Of a DNA stretch of 21,398 nucleotides, positions 7,232 through 16,395 are shown in pieces. The stretch is taken from the NCBI GenBank assembly GCA_033557675.1, contig JAWQRM010000573.1, forward strand, positions 1-21,398, given 5' to 3'. This stretch comes from Coptodactyla brooksi (taxonomy: Eukaryota > Arthropoda > Insecta > Coleoptera > Scarabaeidae). The stretch's first letter is position 1. Every line of letters starts with the position of its first letter. Under the pieces are notes generated by a model. That model was given only the letters and a program-made list of their open reading frames with translations. It was not told where the DNA came from and searched no databases. Position numbers and translations under genes: made by a program.

Positions 7232-9013
7232 ATGTCAATTTTATACCACTGTAGTATGTCAAGAATAAAGAGACGGCGTGTAGAGACTGCACAAAATCCA
7301 GGTTTATCCTTAGAAATGTACGAAGAAGAAGCAGAACGCTCAAGTACATACGACGACACGGACGAAGAATACGATGTAAATGAACAGGGAGAAAAAAGTG
7401 ATCATGAATCGGAGACAGAACAAGAAGTATCAGAACAGGAAACAGAAAACGACATTGAATGTGAAATCGCGGAACAAAAATATTATTTGGGAAAAGATAA
7501 AAAAACCAGATGGTGTAAGGTTAGGCCAAATATAAAAGTACGGACCAGAAGTAAAAACATTGTGCTTCACTTACCCGGCGCGAAAGGTTCTGGTCGGAAT
7601 GCAAAAACTGAAATCGATTGTATAAAATTATTTATAACTGACGAGATAGTTCAAAATATTACTAAGACAACCAACATTTACATGAATAGCATTAGTGAAT
7701 TATTTGCTAGGGAAAGAGACGCAAGACCAACAGATGAACGAGAAATAAGGGCTCTAATAGGTATCTTATTTCTGATTGGTACATTACGAAGTTCCCGGAA
7801 AAATGCAGCTCAACTATGGGATAACTCTAAAGGTAGTGGTGTGGAAGCATGTTATTTATCTATGAGCCAACAGCGGTTCAGATTTCTTTTGCGATGTCTT
7901 CGTTTCGATGACATACACGATAGAGATACAAGAAAAGCTATTGACAAATTGGCACCGATAAGAGAAATATTCGAGCTTTTCTTGACAAATTTCAAAAATA
8001 ATTTTATACCCAGCGAATACCTGACTATTGATGAACAGTTACTGGCATTTAGAGGCCGCTGTTCATTCCGGCAATATATTCCGAGCAAACCATCTAGGTA
8101 CGGATTAAAAATGTTTGCAATGGTGGATGCTAAAACGGCATATACCTATAACCTGGAGCCATACGTAGGAACACAGCCAGAGGGTCCATATAAAAAAAGC
8201 AACACTGCAGAAGATATTGTTCTTCGTTTAGTACAGCCGGTGGTAGGAACAAATAGGAACATAACCACAGATAACTGGTTTACGAGCATACCATTAGTGA
8301 AACGTTTATTAAAAGAAAAAAAAATAACATTGGTTGGGACGTTAAGAAAAAATAAACGCGAAATACCATCACAGTTCCTACCACATAAAAAAAGAGAAGA
8401 GAACAGTAGCGTCTTTGGATTCCAAGAGGACTGCACTTTGGTCTCATATTGTCCTAAGAAGAACAAAGTAGTGCTACTTGTATCCAGTATGCATCACAGC
8501 GATGCGATCGATCCAGATACAAGAGAAATGAGAAAACCAGAGATTGTAACATTTTACAACAAAACAAAAATTGGCGTTGACTTAGTGGACCAACTGTGCC
8601 AAAATTACAATGTTGCTAGGAATACCAAACGCTGGCCGATGGTTATATTTTATGACTTGCTGAATATTTCCGCCATTAATGCATTTTGTGTATATAAAAC
8701 AAATAACGTCGAAATATCAACGCAAAGACGCAAATTTATTGAATCATTTGCTTGGGATTTTATTCGCCCACAAATTCAGTATAGATCGACACTGGATAGT
8801 TTGCCTGTCGAAATTAGGAGACGTGCACGCATCCTCCTTGGTATTCAGGACATGGCTCCGGATCCTCCTAATAGGCACCCAAACATAGTACGGCGATGTC
8901 ATCTATGCCCTAGAAACCACGACAGGTCCTCTAGAAGAAGCTGTATGCGTTGTCATAACTTTGCATGCAAAGAACATATGAGGGATATTTGTACTAATTG
9001 TATAGATAAGTAA
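7232..9013 (+). CDS. piggyBac transposase, intact 593-codon frame
   Basis: The enzyme cuts and pastes the element at TTAA sites without footprints. Residues about 27-80 are acidic and low-complexity, as is usual for the N-terminus. The RNase H-like core follows, with catalytic aspartates at D267 (YLTIDEQLLAFRGRCSF), D347 (NITTDNWFTSIPL) and D450 or D453 (KIGVDLVDQ), close to the positions in the Trichoplusia ni enzyme. Residues 556-590 form a Cys-rich C-terminal domain (C556, C559, C571, C574, C579, H582, C587, C590), the zinc-binding module that recognises the ends. Length matches active family members. Translation may start at the first ATG (7232) or at M9 (7256), whose MSRIKRRR is the more typical basic start. 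Poly(A) hexamers lie at 9179 and 9338. Confidence 0.95.
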   Translation: MSILYHCSMSRIKRRRVETAQNPGLSLEMYEEEAERSSTYDDTDEEYDVNEQGEKSDHESETEQEVSEQETENDIECEIAEQKYYLGKDKKTRWCKVRPNIKVRTRSKNIVLHLPGAKGSGRNAKTEIDCIKLFITDEIVQNITKTTNIYMNSISELFARERDARPTDEREIRALIGILFLIGTLRSSRKNAAQLWDNSKGSGVEACYLSMSQQRFRFLLRCLRFDDIHDRDTRKAIDKLAPIREIFELFLTNFKNNFIPSEYLTIDEQLLAFRGRCSFRQYIPSKPSRYGLKMFAMVDAKTAYTYNLEPYVGTQPEGPYKKSNTAEDIVLRLVQPVVGTNRNITTDNWFTSIPLVKRLLKEKKITLVGTLRKNKREIPSQFLPHKKREENSSVFGFQEDCTLVSYCPKKNKVVLLVSSMHHSDAIDPDTREMRKPEIVTFYNKTKIGVDLVDQLCQNYNVARNTKRWPMVIFYDLLNISAINAFCVYKTNNVEISTQRRKFIESFAWDFIRPQIQYRSTLDSLPVEIRRRARILLGIQDMAPDPPNRHPNIVRRCHLCPRNHDRSSRRSCMRCHNFACKEHMRDICTNCIDK

Positions 9014-9337
9014 AAAATTGTCAAAATTTATCCCGTTGAAAAACGAAAGTCCATAAATGAAAATATTATTTTAGTGTTTGTATGAGTTCCTGCACCAATG
9101 AGGTACCAAAAATCATTCAGTGTTATATATTTATGTAAATTAGAATAATTATTTATTTCGCGTTTTGTTATATATGTCAAATAAACCATGAAAATAGCAT
9201 ATGTATTTAATTTATTTCCTATCTCGTGCAAAATAATAGTGGCATGTCTAGAAGATTTTTAATGCGTTGTAGAGGTTTCATATAGTCGTTTATAGCGTAC
9301 ATACAGGTATTCTTCAAAATATTTACAATTATATAGC

Positions 9338-9343
9338 AATAAA
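9338..9343 (+). terminator. Candidate poly(A) signal for the piggyBac transposase
   Basis: AATAAA lies 325 bases after the transposase stop and just inside the right subterminal palindrome. An earlier AATAAA at 9179-9184 is an alternative. Which is used cannot be told from sequence. Confidence 0.35.
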
Positions 9344-9349
9344 TATTTT

Positions 9350-9377
9350 GGGCTACGGACGTAGCCCGTGCGATTAA
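9350..9377. repeat. Subterminal palindrome 3 with GTGCGATTAA extension
   Basis: GGGCTAC-GGAC-GTAGCCC is followed by GTGCGATTAA, matching 7107-7134 in the same orientation with a changed loop. The arms are perfectly conserved while the loop has diverged, suggesting selection on the arms. Confidence 0.8.
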
Positions 9378-9415
9378 ACTCGTCTGTATTTTTCACGCGA
9401 CTAACTAAGGGTTAA

Positions 9416-10463
9416 AATGGAACATCCTCTATGTTGTGAAAAGATGACAGGTACGAATGGATTTTTTTTTATATTTAAACCAGGGGCAAGGTAAGAGAAA
9501 GTCACGTACGATGTACATATTCTAGTTTCGATTTCTATTTATTAGTCCACTTACTTTTCTTAGTTAAATATACATCATTCTAAAAAATAATAAAATATAG
9601 GGACAAAATGTAGTAACCCTTATAGATCCATCTGAAATTTCTGTTTTAATTTGACTGGAAGTCCTCATAGATAAGATGAAATTATTTGTTCATTGAGAAC
9701 TTTTTCACCGGTATTAAAAAAGCAGTATTAAAAAACCGGCATTAAAAATCCAAAAACTGCCTTGACAAAATTTTAATACAAATTGCAGTCACATAAACCC
9801 CGTAAGTTTTCAACGGATTTTTTGCGCTAAATCTCCTTTGCCCCAAGCAAAATTGTTATAATCAAATAGTCCGTCTTGGTTAATTAAAGGTACGGGCAGA
9901 GTACGATACAAAATTGAAATAATTACAAACTACTAATTGTAACTTTGGTTTCGATTTATTGAAGTTAAGGAGAAATTACGATTTTACATAAAACTCACAA
10001 TTAAATTGCTTTTTACTCAAAATCATTAGCAGCACTGGGATAGGCATTTCACAACCTAAACTTTCTTTATTAATAATTGTATTTATTGTGCTTATCCAGA
10101 CAGACTTAATCAACTATAATCGAAATAGAAATAGATCTTTCTAAGAAATAGTCTAGCAATATGCAACGGAATTTTATTAAATATTTGTCATTTATAGATA
10201 CTTTCTCTTGCACCCAGTATGCCTTCATTCTTTTCGCATTTGTTGCTCTTCAATAAGGAAAATCCTCAGATAGGTAACAGCACCTGTCATGAGAGCAGAA
10301 AATGGCAGATTCGATAACTGCTCAAAGGTTAATTTATGGTCTTGTTTAATAAAAAGTCATTGACTGCTTGACTTTTAAATGCCTTCATAATATTTTCTCA
10401 TTTTGTCAAATGCCGTTCTTAATAAATATTAACACACCTTGAATTATGTTTAAAAGTTATTTT
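9416..10463. other. Region without a recognisable gene
   Basis: A/T-rich sequence without a convincing frame. It holds a short tandem array of three degenerate RYATTAAAAA units (9708-9752). Around 10279-10318, AGCACCTGTCATGAGAGC followed by TTCGATAA resembles 3316-3343 left of the MITE. CAGGGGCAAGG (9481) and CTTTGCCCC (9838) form a weak inverted pair. Nothing else is supported. Confidence 0.4.
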
Positions 10464-11493
10464 TTATTCAAAATAGGTTCCATTTAACTCAATACAATTT
10501 CTAGCACGATGAACCAATGCATCCATAGATTTTTGTATGTTATTCTTAGGAATGGCTTTTAGTACTTGCGTCATAGCTGCTTGAGTGGCTGAATTATCAT
10601 CATAAAACGATCATTTCGTCGTAATTTTCAGTTTAGGGAAAAGAAAATAGTCACACGGTAATATATCAAGGGAGTACGGTGGGTGGTCAATATCTTCTTT
10701 AGTCAAAAATTCACGAAGTTTTAACGTCTTATGTGGTGCATTATTATGCAATAAAAACAACTGTCTTCTTACTGGATATTCAGACCTAACACAATTCTAC
10801 AATTCTTGACAACGAACGATGTAAAACTGCTAAAAAATATTCTCCATTGACAGTTTTATCTTGTGGAACAAATTCCTTGTGAACAATCTCTTGTGAATCA
10901 TAAAAAGGAATCAACATTGTCTTGATTCTTGACTTCCGAAAACGCATTTTTTTTCTGGTTTTGACTCGCCTTTCGACTTCCTTGATTTTGCACATTGACG
11001 CTTAATTTCTGGATCATATTTAAAGTATCATGTTTCATCACGAGTTATGGTCCAATCAAGAAAATCTGGATCGTTTTCAGCAGTTTTAATGCGGTCTTCA
11101 CAATGCTGTACACGAGCAATTCGTCAAACGAGGTCGTCATTTAAAGCATGTGGAACAAAATAGCACAAATTTTTCTTTTTCCCAAATCTTGAATCAAAAA
11201 CAGTTTCTCGATTTGTTTTTAATTCTTCAGCCAACATTCTCACAGTAAAATTTCCGTCGACAGCATGATTTCACGGATTTTTTCTACCAATTCAGCACGA
11301 TTTTTACTTTCTGGACGACCAGGTTTTTCATCATTATATAAATTTTCACGACCATTTCTAAAACGATTGCACCACTCATAAATTCTAGTTTTAGATATAC
11401 AATCATCACCATACACTATTTCATCAATTCGAAAGTCTCAGCACATTTTTTTCCCAGTTTAAAACAAAATTTAATATTTGCTCTTTGTTCCAT
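10464..11493 (-). pseudogene. Decayed mariner transposase (nearly full length)
   Basis: On the minus strand an ATG at 11493 opens MEQRANIKFCFKLGK. It continues through RIYEWCNRFRNGRENLYNDE, KPGRPESKNRAELVEKIREI, FDSRFGKKKNLCYFVPHALN and LDWTITRDE. The best-preserved stretch is KSRIKTMLIPFYDSQEIVHK and EFVPQDKTVNGEYFLAVLHR (10985-10790). The catalytic triad is visible as TRDE (first D kept), LLHNNAPHKT (usually LLHDNAPAHT, so D to N), and LDILPCDYFLFPKLK (third D kept). It ends at a TAA at 10466-10464, near the expected length of about 345 residues. Multiple frameshifts and stops make it dead. The flanks (about 10430 and 11685) probably contain the element ends, but I could not match terminal repeats. 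Confidence 0.88.
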
Positions 11494-11729
11494 TATGTTT
11501 TTACGACATCAGTGTCATTTTTACCGTCATCCAAATGGCTGTAACTTTGTAACCTGTCATCCGATTAGCTTAAGTCCTTTTACGCCACTTTCCTTGTTAG
11601 ATTTTTTCTAGGAATTCAGGTCCAAATACCTCACCGGAAAGTTATCGTTTTATTTGTTTATAGCTTCCACAATGAAAGCTTATTAAAGGGTTTTCAAAAA
11701 CAGGGCTACAATTCGGCAATGTTTTAGTT

Positions 11730-12570
11730 ACAATACGATAATTGTTGATTGCAGAGTAAGAAGGTTATTTTCAGTACAAATGCTACTTTGTTCTTTGGGG
11801 AGGATAGAGAAGTAATCCTTCGAAAAACCACGCAGGATTATATCCATGTCGTTATTCACCTGGAAACATTTGGAGAAAAGAGCATTTGCTTTGATTTCTG
11901 CATTTTTTTAGAAGGCAGAAATCTGACTTTTATGAAGTCGTACTCAACAGCAAGGTTTTCTTCCTTACTTGCAGGATGGTCAGGACCGTTGTCCATAACC
12001 AGCAGATACTTAAGAGGCAAATTATATATTGAGGCAAGTTTTTTTGATAGTTGACGCAAAAATTACAGTCAACTTACTTCGTAAAAAGTAAATTTTGTTA
12101 CCCAAACCCTGCTATTCGATGTTCACAGGACTGCAAGTTTACCCTTTAGCACTTTATTATGTTTAAAATCGGGTGAATTTTCAGAGTGGTGAACTTAAGA
12201 AGCTTAATCTTAGAATCCCTAGTTGCATTAAGGCACAGTAAAAGTATAAGTCTGTCCTTCATTTGTTTGTGGCCAGGAAGTGATTTTTCCTCTTGGGTTA
12301 TGTAGGTTCACTTTGACATTTTTTTTTACAAGAACGCCCCGTTTCAATCAAAAACTTGATCCAGAACGTGTTCTTCAGAGGTGATAAAGTTTGCAAATTT
12401 CTCGACGTAGACATCTATTGCTTTTTTCACGGAATTAACTGCCTCTCTCCATACCAAAAACACTATGAATTCCATTTTATCTACGATATTTCTCGAATCA
12501 AACAGACTGTTTGTTTTAAATTCGTCAACGCTAGCATAATTTGTATTTGGCGTTTTTGCCAAATACAAAT
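11730..12570 (-). pseudogene. Decayed Tigger/jerky-type (pogo group) transposase fragment
   Basis: The minus strand from 12577 down reads SEEHVLDQVFD, then KKMSK and TYITQEEKSLPGHKQMKDRL and ILLLCLNATRDSKIKLL (about 12305-12195). These match TYISKGEK..PGYKAMKDRLTLLLCANA-type sequence of jerky/Tigger transposases. Further on it reads KLASIYNLPLKYLLVMDNGP and FIKVRFLPSKK (12040-11905), with the second catalytic Asp in VMDN, then ILRGFSKDYFSI (about 11830). The first catalytic motif (usually NADETGLFWKK) is broken by stops near 12340. Frames shift several times, so it is non-functional. The N-terminal DNA-binding part is missing, and the right edge coincides with a hairpin and another element. 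Confidence 0.78.
12539..12570. repeat. Perfect 13-bp hairpin at a transposon junction
   Basis: ATTTGTATTTGGC and its exact reverse complement are separated by GTTTTT. It lies where the Tigger remnant (minus) stops and the piggyBac C-terminal fragment (plus) begins. Confidence 0.85.
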
Positions 12571-12805
12571 GATGCATTTAGTTGACCTTGTTGTTTTCAA
12601 CTGTTCTATTTTGCACAAAAGAAATAAAGGAGCATGGGATAATTTAGATTTCCACTTAAAATTAATTGAAGAACTGATTAAGAATTATCGTCCTAGTACA
12701 TATTACCCATCGGCCGAAAAAAGGCTGTTCCAAATAGAAATTACACGGTATATTGATCAAGATAGCAGGTACAAAAAGAGACGAAAGGAAGCGAGCATGA
12801 TTTAG
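12571..12805 (+). pseudogene. piggyBac-like transposase, C-terminal fragment
   Basis: The plus strand reads HLVDLVVFNCSILHKRN, NLDFHLKLIEELIKNYRPST and YYPSAEKRLFQIE. It ends in a basic KKRRKEASM before TAG at about 12803. The order 'LLD.A..N..ILHK.....L.EFRLELIEELI', then a proline-rich and basic tail, is typical of the region after the third catalytic Asp in insect piggyBac transposases. The Cys-rich domain is absent. The catalytic core is missing upstream, so this is only a fragment. It differs from both other large piggyBac copies here. Confidence 0.5.
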
Positions 12806-13185
12806 CTGACTACGACAAAATTTTATCATACTCGGTTAAAATTTTGAGAAATATGAAAATATATATTTACCATAAAATGTATGGTTAAAAAAATCTTTTT
12901 TATCAATAAATTAATAAAAATATTATTAGTTGAATAGTTAAACATATTTCATGGAATGTGTTTTAATATTTAATCAAATGTGCTAGATTTAATAAAGGTA
13001 AGTATAATAGCTCAGTTTTGTCCGAATAATCAGCACACACCTTAAGTTTATGTTCCTCTAATTTTTGAGTTTCCTCCTTCTATTACTTGTTTCGCTATTC
13101 CCCACTACTTTTCTGTCAGCCTGTATTTTGTATAGTTAATACCTCGTTTCCTGTCTCTAGTGTTTCCATTATATAATTTACAGCT
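12806..13185. other. Region without a recognisable gene
   Basis: Very A/T-rich sequence to about 13010, then mixed sequence. I see no frame, repeat or signal that I can support. Confidence 0.4.
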
Positions 13186-13640
13186 ATTATAACAGCAATT
13201 TTGAATTTTCTTTGGTCAGATGTAAGTCTAAAACCAAGTCGTTCAGTTCAGACTGTCATAAAAGCTTTGCTGCTCACTTATCGTTAGGTTTGCACTCCTC
13301 AATATTATCTTAATTTGAATCATTTGTGAAACCGTCTATATCAGGTAAATTTTGTGGTAGAATAGTTACTGGTACGACTGGATCATGAGGAACTGGGCAT
13401 AAAGCGAATGGCATATTTGGATAGACGATTATTTTTTTTATTTTTCACTTGCTATGATTTCGTGGCTCTCGCCACACCACTGGAACTCCAAAATCTGAAC
13501 GTGTTTTGTTCTCGCTTTGACCACCGTTTAAGCCCTTGAACACATGTGTAGCAAACGTAGTAGAGTTTTGCTTTGATCTCCTATTTTCACTCCGAAATAC
13601 GCTATATACACTTGTCGAACGAAACTTGTTATATTTCTTT
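13186..13640 (-). pseudogene. Remnant of a repetitive, Cys-rich arthropod ORF family of unknown function
   Basis: Minus-strand pieces read AYFGVKIGDQSK (one frame), then in another frame VFKGLNGGQSENK, FGVPVVWREPRNH, IVYPNMPFALCPVPHDPVVP and SELNDLVLDLHLTKENSKLL. These match in order a family of uncharacterised proteins that recurs in many arthropod genomes, with segments like AYFGVKLGDQ, VWREPTNH, YPN(I/L)PSA.RPVPH and ELNDLVRDL. The Cys-rich stretch normally between VWREP and YPN is deleted here. Frameshifts and stops show decay. I know no established function for the family and give none. Recognition is from motif recall. Confidence 0.55.
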
Positions 13641-14520
13641 TTTGCCTTTCTAGCATTAACGCATCACAAAAGTAATAAAAAGAATTTGCAGACTTCCCAT
13701 AACCTCTTCAAGCTATTTAGAAAACGAAAAGTTGGCTTTATTGCATGAAAATAAGTTTTCCACCAACAAAAACGCGTTTCATCACGGAGGCGAGAAGAAT
13801 ACCCGGCTTATCCACAGAAATATAATGAATTTAGTCGACTTCTATGATTCTTCAATTTTAGTAGTGATATGTTACCAATATTTCCAAATCATTTGTATTA
13901 TTCAGGCTGCACAGTCTTGGTCACTTTTCATTGCGGACATTCTTTCATACTCCGCCGGCAATATTCTATTAAAATACCACCAATAGAAACGATCGTGCCC
14001 AGAATACATTACCCTTTGAAGTAATAATCAATAACTATGCCCTCAAATTTTTGAAATCGCATCACCGTCCCCTATTAAGCAAATTAGACCCGCTGGTAGA
14101 GGTTGAAATTTCTTCCCCGTACTCGCTTTTATGTTACGCTCCATATACTTGCTCTAGTAATTATTAAGCAGTGGATGCTGTGCCATCGGGCGTTGCATGT
14201 CACACCAACTGGCACCTCTACTAGGGCTGGTTTCCTAAAAATAAATTTACCTGGAAAGTTGCTGCCACGTGATTAAAACCCTTTTGTTCGAGTCTAATTA
14301 CGTTTTAGCTTAAGAGGGGCGGTCTTAGTTACTTTATTGTAAGTAAGAGCTTTGGGAGCATTTAAGGTAATTTTATCGAGCAAGGTGTAAATGTACAATG
14401 TACGGCAAAAGAATAGAAGAAGGTAACTTTAAAATGTTCTCATTTAGGTAATATCTAAAAACTGTATTTTCTATATTTTAAATCTTTTTTTTAACTTTTC
14501 GAAATTCAACACCAGTGTGT
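13641..14520. other. Region without a recognisable gene
   Basis: Mixed-composition sequence. The left part (13641-13800) may be a more decayed upstream continuation of the Cys-rich ORF remnant. The block 14010-14330 has higher G+C than its surroundings but no convincing frame on either strand. Confidence 0.35.
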
Positions 14521-14521
14521 C

Positions 14522-14707
14522 TTGTGTCAGATTATTTTTGATACAGCCCTCTCCCTGAAATTTAAGCAGGACCCTTTTCTCCTCGAACGTTTGACTGCCG
14601 GACACGCACGTATCGCCCAAAAGCATTTTCCTGCACCACTGGTGAAGAAGGTGCTTGAGGATGGAGAGGGGAGATTACATTTCATCGCTTCTAAGGTACG
14701 GGAGTGA
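14522..14707 (+). other. Short GC-richer open stretch, unassigned
   Basis: It is open on both strands: 61 codons plus (LKFKQDPFLLERLTAGHARI and so on) and 88 codons minus (14793-14527). A TTCAACACCAG acceptor-like site precedes it and AAG-GTACGG follows, so it could be an exon. It could equally be an old insertion with unusual base composition. I do not recognise either translation. Confidence 0.25.
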
Positions 14708-15115
14708 CCGTATAAAATAGGATGTGCGTCCTGCTCTCTATCGAGTTCACACTCGCCTTCGAACATTTCTTTGTATGGCGCCGAAACGAGCAAGCATCAA
14801 CGGCTGATGTTACCATAAATTTCCACATTTTGGTTGCAATCTACTGGGGAATTTCTTCTACAAATACTGTTTCCATTTTCATAAATTTATTTGATAGTGC
14901 CTCACATAAAATTAAATCAATATTACAATAAATATGCAACGGGCAATGCTAATGAAGGTATTCATGTTACTCTATTCGCAAAATAAGTAATGAATAATTG
15001 AAAATTAATGTGAATGTTTAATCAAATTTCTTTCCCGTTGATAAATTACACGAAATTATTAGACTATTAGATTACACGAAATTATTGTTCAACCAAAAAA
15101 ACATATCCTAAGTAA
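14708..15115. other. Region without a recognisable gene
   Basis: A plus-strand frame of 69 codons (14722-14931) is open, but I cannot assign it. The rest is A/T-rich. TAGATTACACGAAATTATT is tandemly duplicated with slight change at about 15044-15085. Confidence 0.35.
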
Positions 15116-15232
15116 AGCTATGGGTTTGAAACCTTTGGCTTCGTACAAAGTTTAAACAATTGTCACCACAACACCAACATTGGAAAAAGCATGCTTGACG
15201 CACGTTTCGCTAACCAAGTTAGCATCATCAGG
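15116..15232 (-). repeat. Dispersed GCGAAACGTGC repeat, copy 5 (best full-length copy)
   Basis: Read on the minus strand it begins CTGATGA, then T, then a 6-bp stem GCTAAC-TTG-GTTAGC, then GAAACGTGCGTCAAGCATGC. Diverged middle sequence and GTGACAATTGTTTAAACTTT follow, ending ACGAAGCCAAAGGTTTC and AAACCCATAGCTTTA. It is the cleanest example of the family's stem-loop. Confidence 0.75.
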
Positions 15233-16002
15233 AGCAATGAGACTCACTGTCTTGAAAATAGCGATAACATGAAATATGTAGTCTAAGATTAACAAAAATA
15301 GTGCTCGTCAATCAGACATCAAAGAGTTTCGAACCGATAATGAGTAAGACGAAGCAAGGAAGAAAACCTAAACATTATTTTGTTACGTTGATGTTAAATA
15401 ACCAAAGCACGTAAACTGGTTAGAATGTTTGACAATTTACAGAGGGATCAACAATTTTGCTCTTGTTGCTATTATTGCAAAAGCTTCAAATAAATAAGGA
15501 ACTTCAAGATGTTTGACAAAATTAAAAAAATGACATGGCGTCTATGTCTACACTATAATCCAATGCCCAACGATATCCATTTGTTCTATTCTGAGGCTTG
15601 TATTTCTGGTTTTTAGCACAAGTCACTAAACATTTCGTCTAGCCATTTCTTGTTAGGTCTGCCTCTTATCTTTATATTTCCGTGTCTGATACCTAATTGT
15701 TAAGTTTAGGGAAATATTCCTTAACTGCCTTTCATTAATCGCTTTGTTATCTCTTTGTCCTCATCGATATTACCTATCACAGATAGTCCTAAATGGTCGA
15801 ACTGACTAGCCCTAGCAAGGGATTACACTTAGTTAGTTGTTTGGAAGGTGGCCAAGGTCAAAATTATTTGCTATTTCTTTTCTTAATCTGGATACTACCG
15901 CGTGGTCGGGGTAGAAAATTATTTACTATTGGTAGTCGAAAATTAATACCCGAGTATGCAGCTAAATTTCTCTCAACAACAGCAGATGGTGTTTACAGTT
16001 TA

Positions 16003-16395
16003 TTTCGATCTCCTCCTCTTAATGAAATCTCCCAAACCCACAAAATTACCGTGAAATTTACTGATATTCCTCTATGGCTTTGGCAATTTTTTTCAACAAT
16101 ATTTCACTACTTCTACTGGTATTTTTCTAGAGTTTTTATTCTGTAAGTTCTTGTTCTATTCCCTATTCTCTTGGTTGTTCCAGTTTCTGTTCTTGAATGT
16201 CCTCTTAAAATCATTGAATAACAGGTGGCACTTACAGTCGAATTCGATTTGTTCCCCTCCATGAAATCTCCAAAACCCACCAAACTATTATGAAATTTCT
16301 CCAGAAAATGAAAGCTTTTATTCTTTTTGCTTTTTTAAGTTCTTCTTCTATTTCCTATTCTATTGGTTGTTCTAGTTCCTGTTCTCCGGTTGTGC
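16003..16395. repeat. Imperfect tandem duplication, unit about 200 bp
   Basis: The run TTCGATCTCCTCC, TGAAATCTCCCAAACCCAC and TCTATTCCCTATTCTCTTGG (16003-16175) recurs as TTCGATTTGTTCCCC, TGAAATCTCCAAAACCCAC and TCTATTTCCTATTCTATTGG (16245-16370). The units differ by substitutions and small indels. They lie inside the LINE remnant, so the duplication may be internal to that element. Confidence 0.6.

Larger units (their letters stand above)
6921..9411 (+). mobile_element. Complete piggyBac-type DNA transposon (2,491 bp)
   Basis: The element is bounded by TTAA at 6917-6920 and 9412-9415, the canonical piggyBac target duplication. Terminal inverted repeats are CCCTTCGTTAGTCGCGTG (6921-6938) and its reverse complement with one mismatch (9394-9411, CACGCGACTAACTAAGGG). 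The only large frame encodes an uninterrupted transposase. Three copies of a GGGCTAC-4 nt-GTAGCCC palindrome lie in the subterminal regions. Excision would leave one TTAA, and the homologous block at 4099-5106 shows that empty form. All structural parts needed for an autonomous element are present; activity cannot be judged from one copy. Confidence 0.95.

Noticed and set aside
7852..8466. Minus-strand frames of 78 and 106 codons inside the piggyBac transposase
   Set aside because: They are shadows of the intact plus-strand transposase, with no independent motif.
12356..12570. Left part of the 149-codon plus-strand frame
   Set aside because: It is antisense to the Tigger remnant; only the part after 12571 has piggyBac-like sequence.
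14722..14931. Open frame with TADVTINFHILVAIYWGIS, faintly like TM2 of a GnRH-type receptor
   Set aside because: The conserved Asn/Leu-Ala pattern before the TM2 aspartate is absent, no TM1 or TM3 adjoins it, and no consistent splice sites frame it. The likeness is probably chance.
15116..15232. Calling the dispersed stem-loop a true hammerhead ribozyme
   Set aside because: The extra U between CUGAUGA and helix II and the lack of a visible third helix or cleavage site fall short of the consensus, so it is reported only as hammerhead-like.
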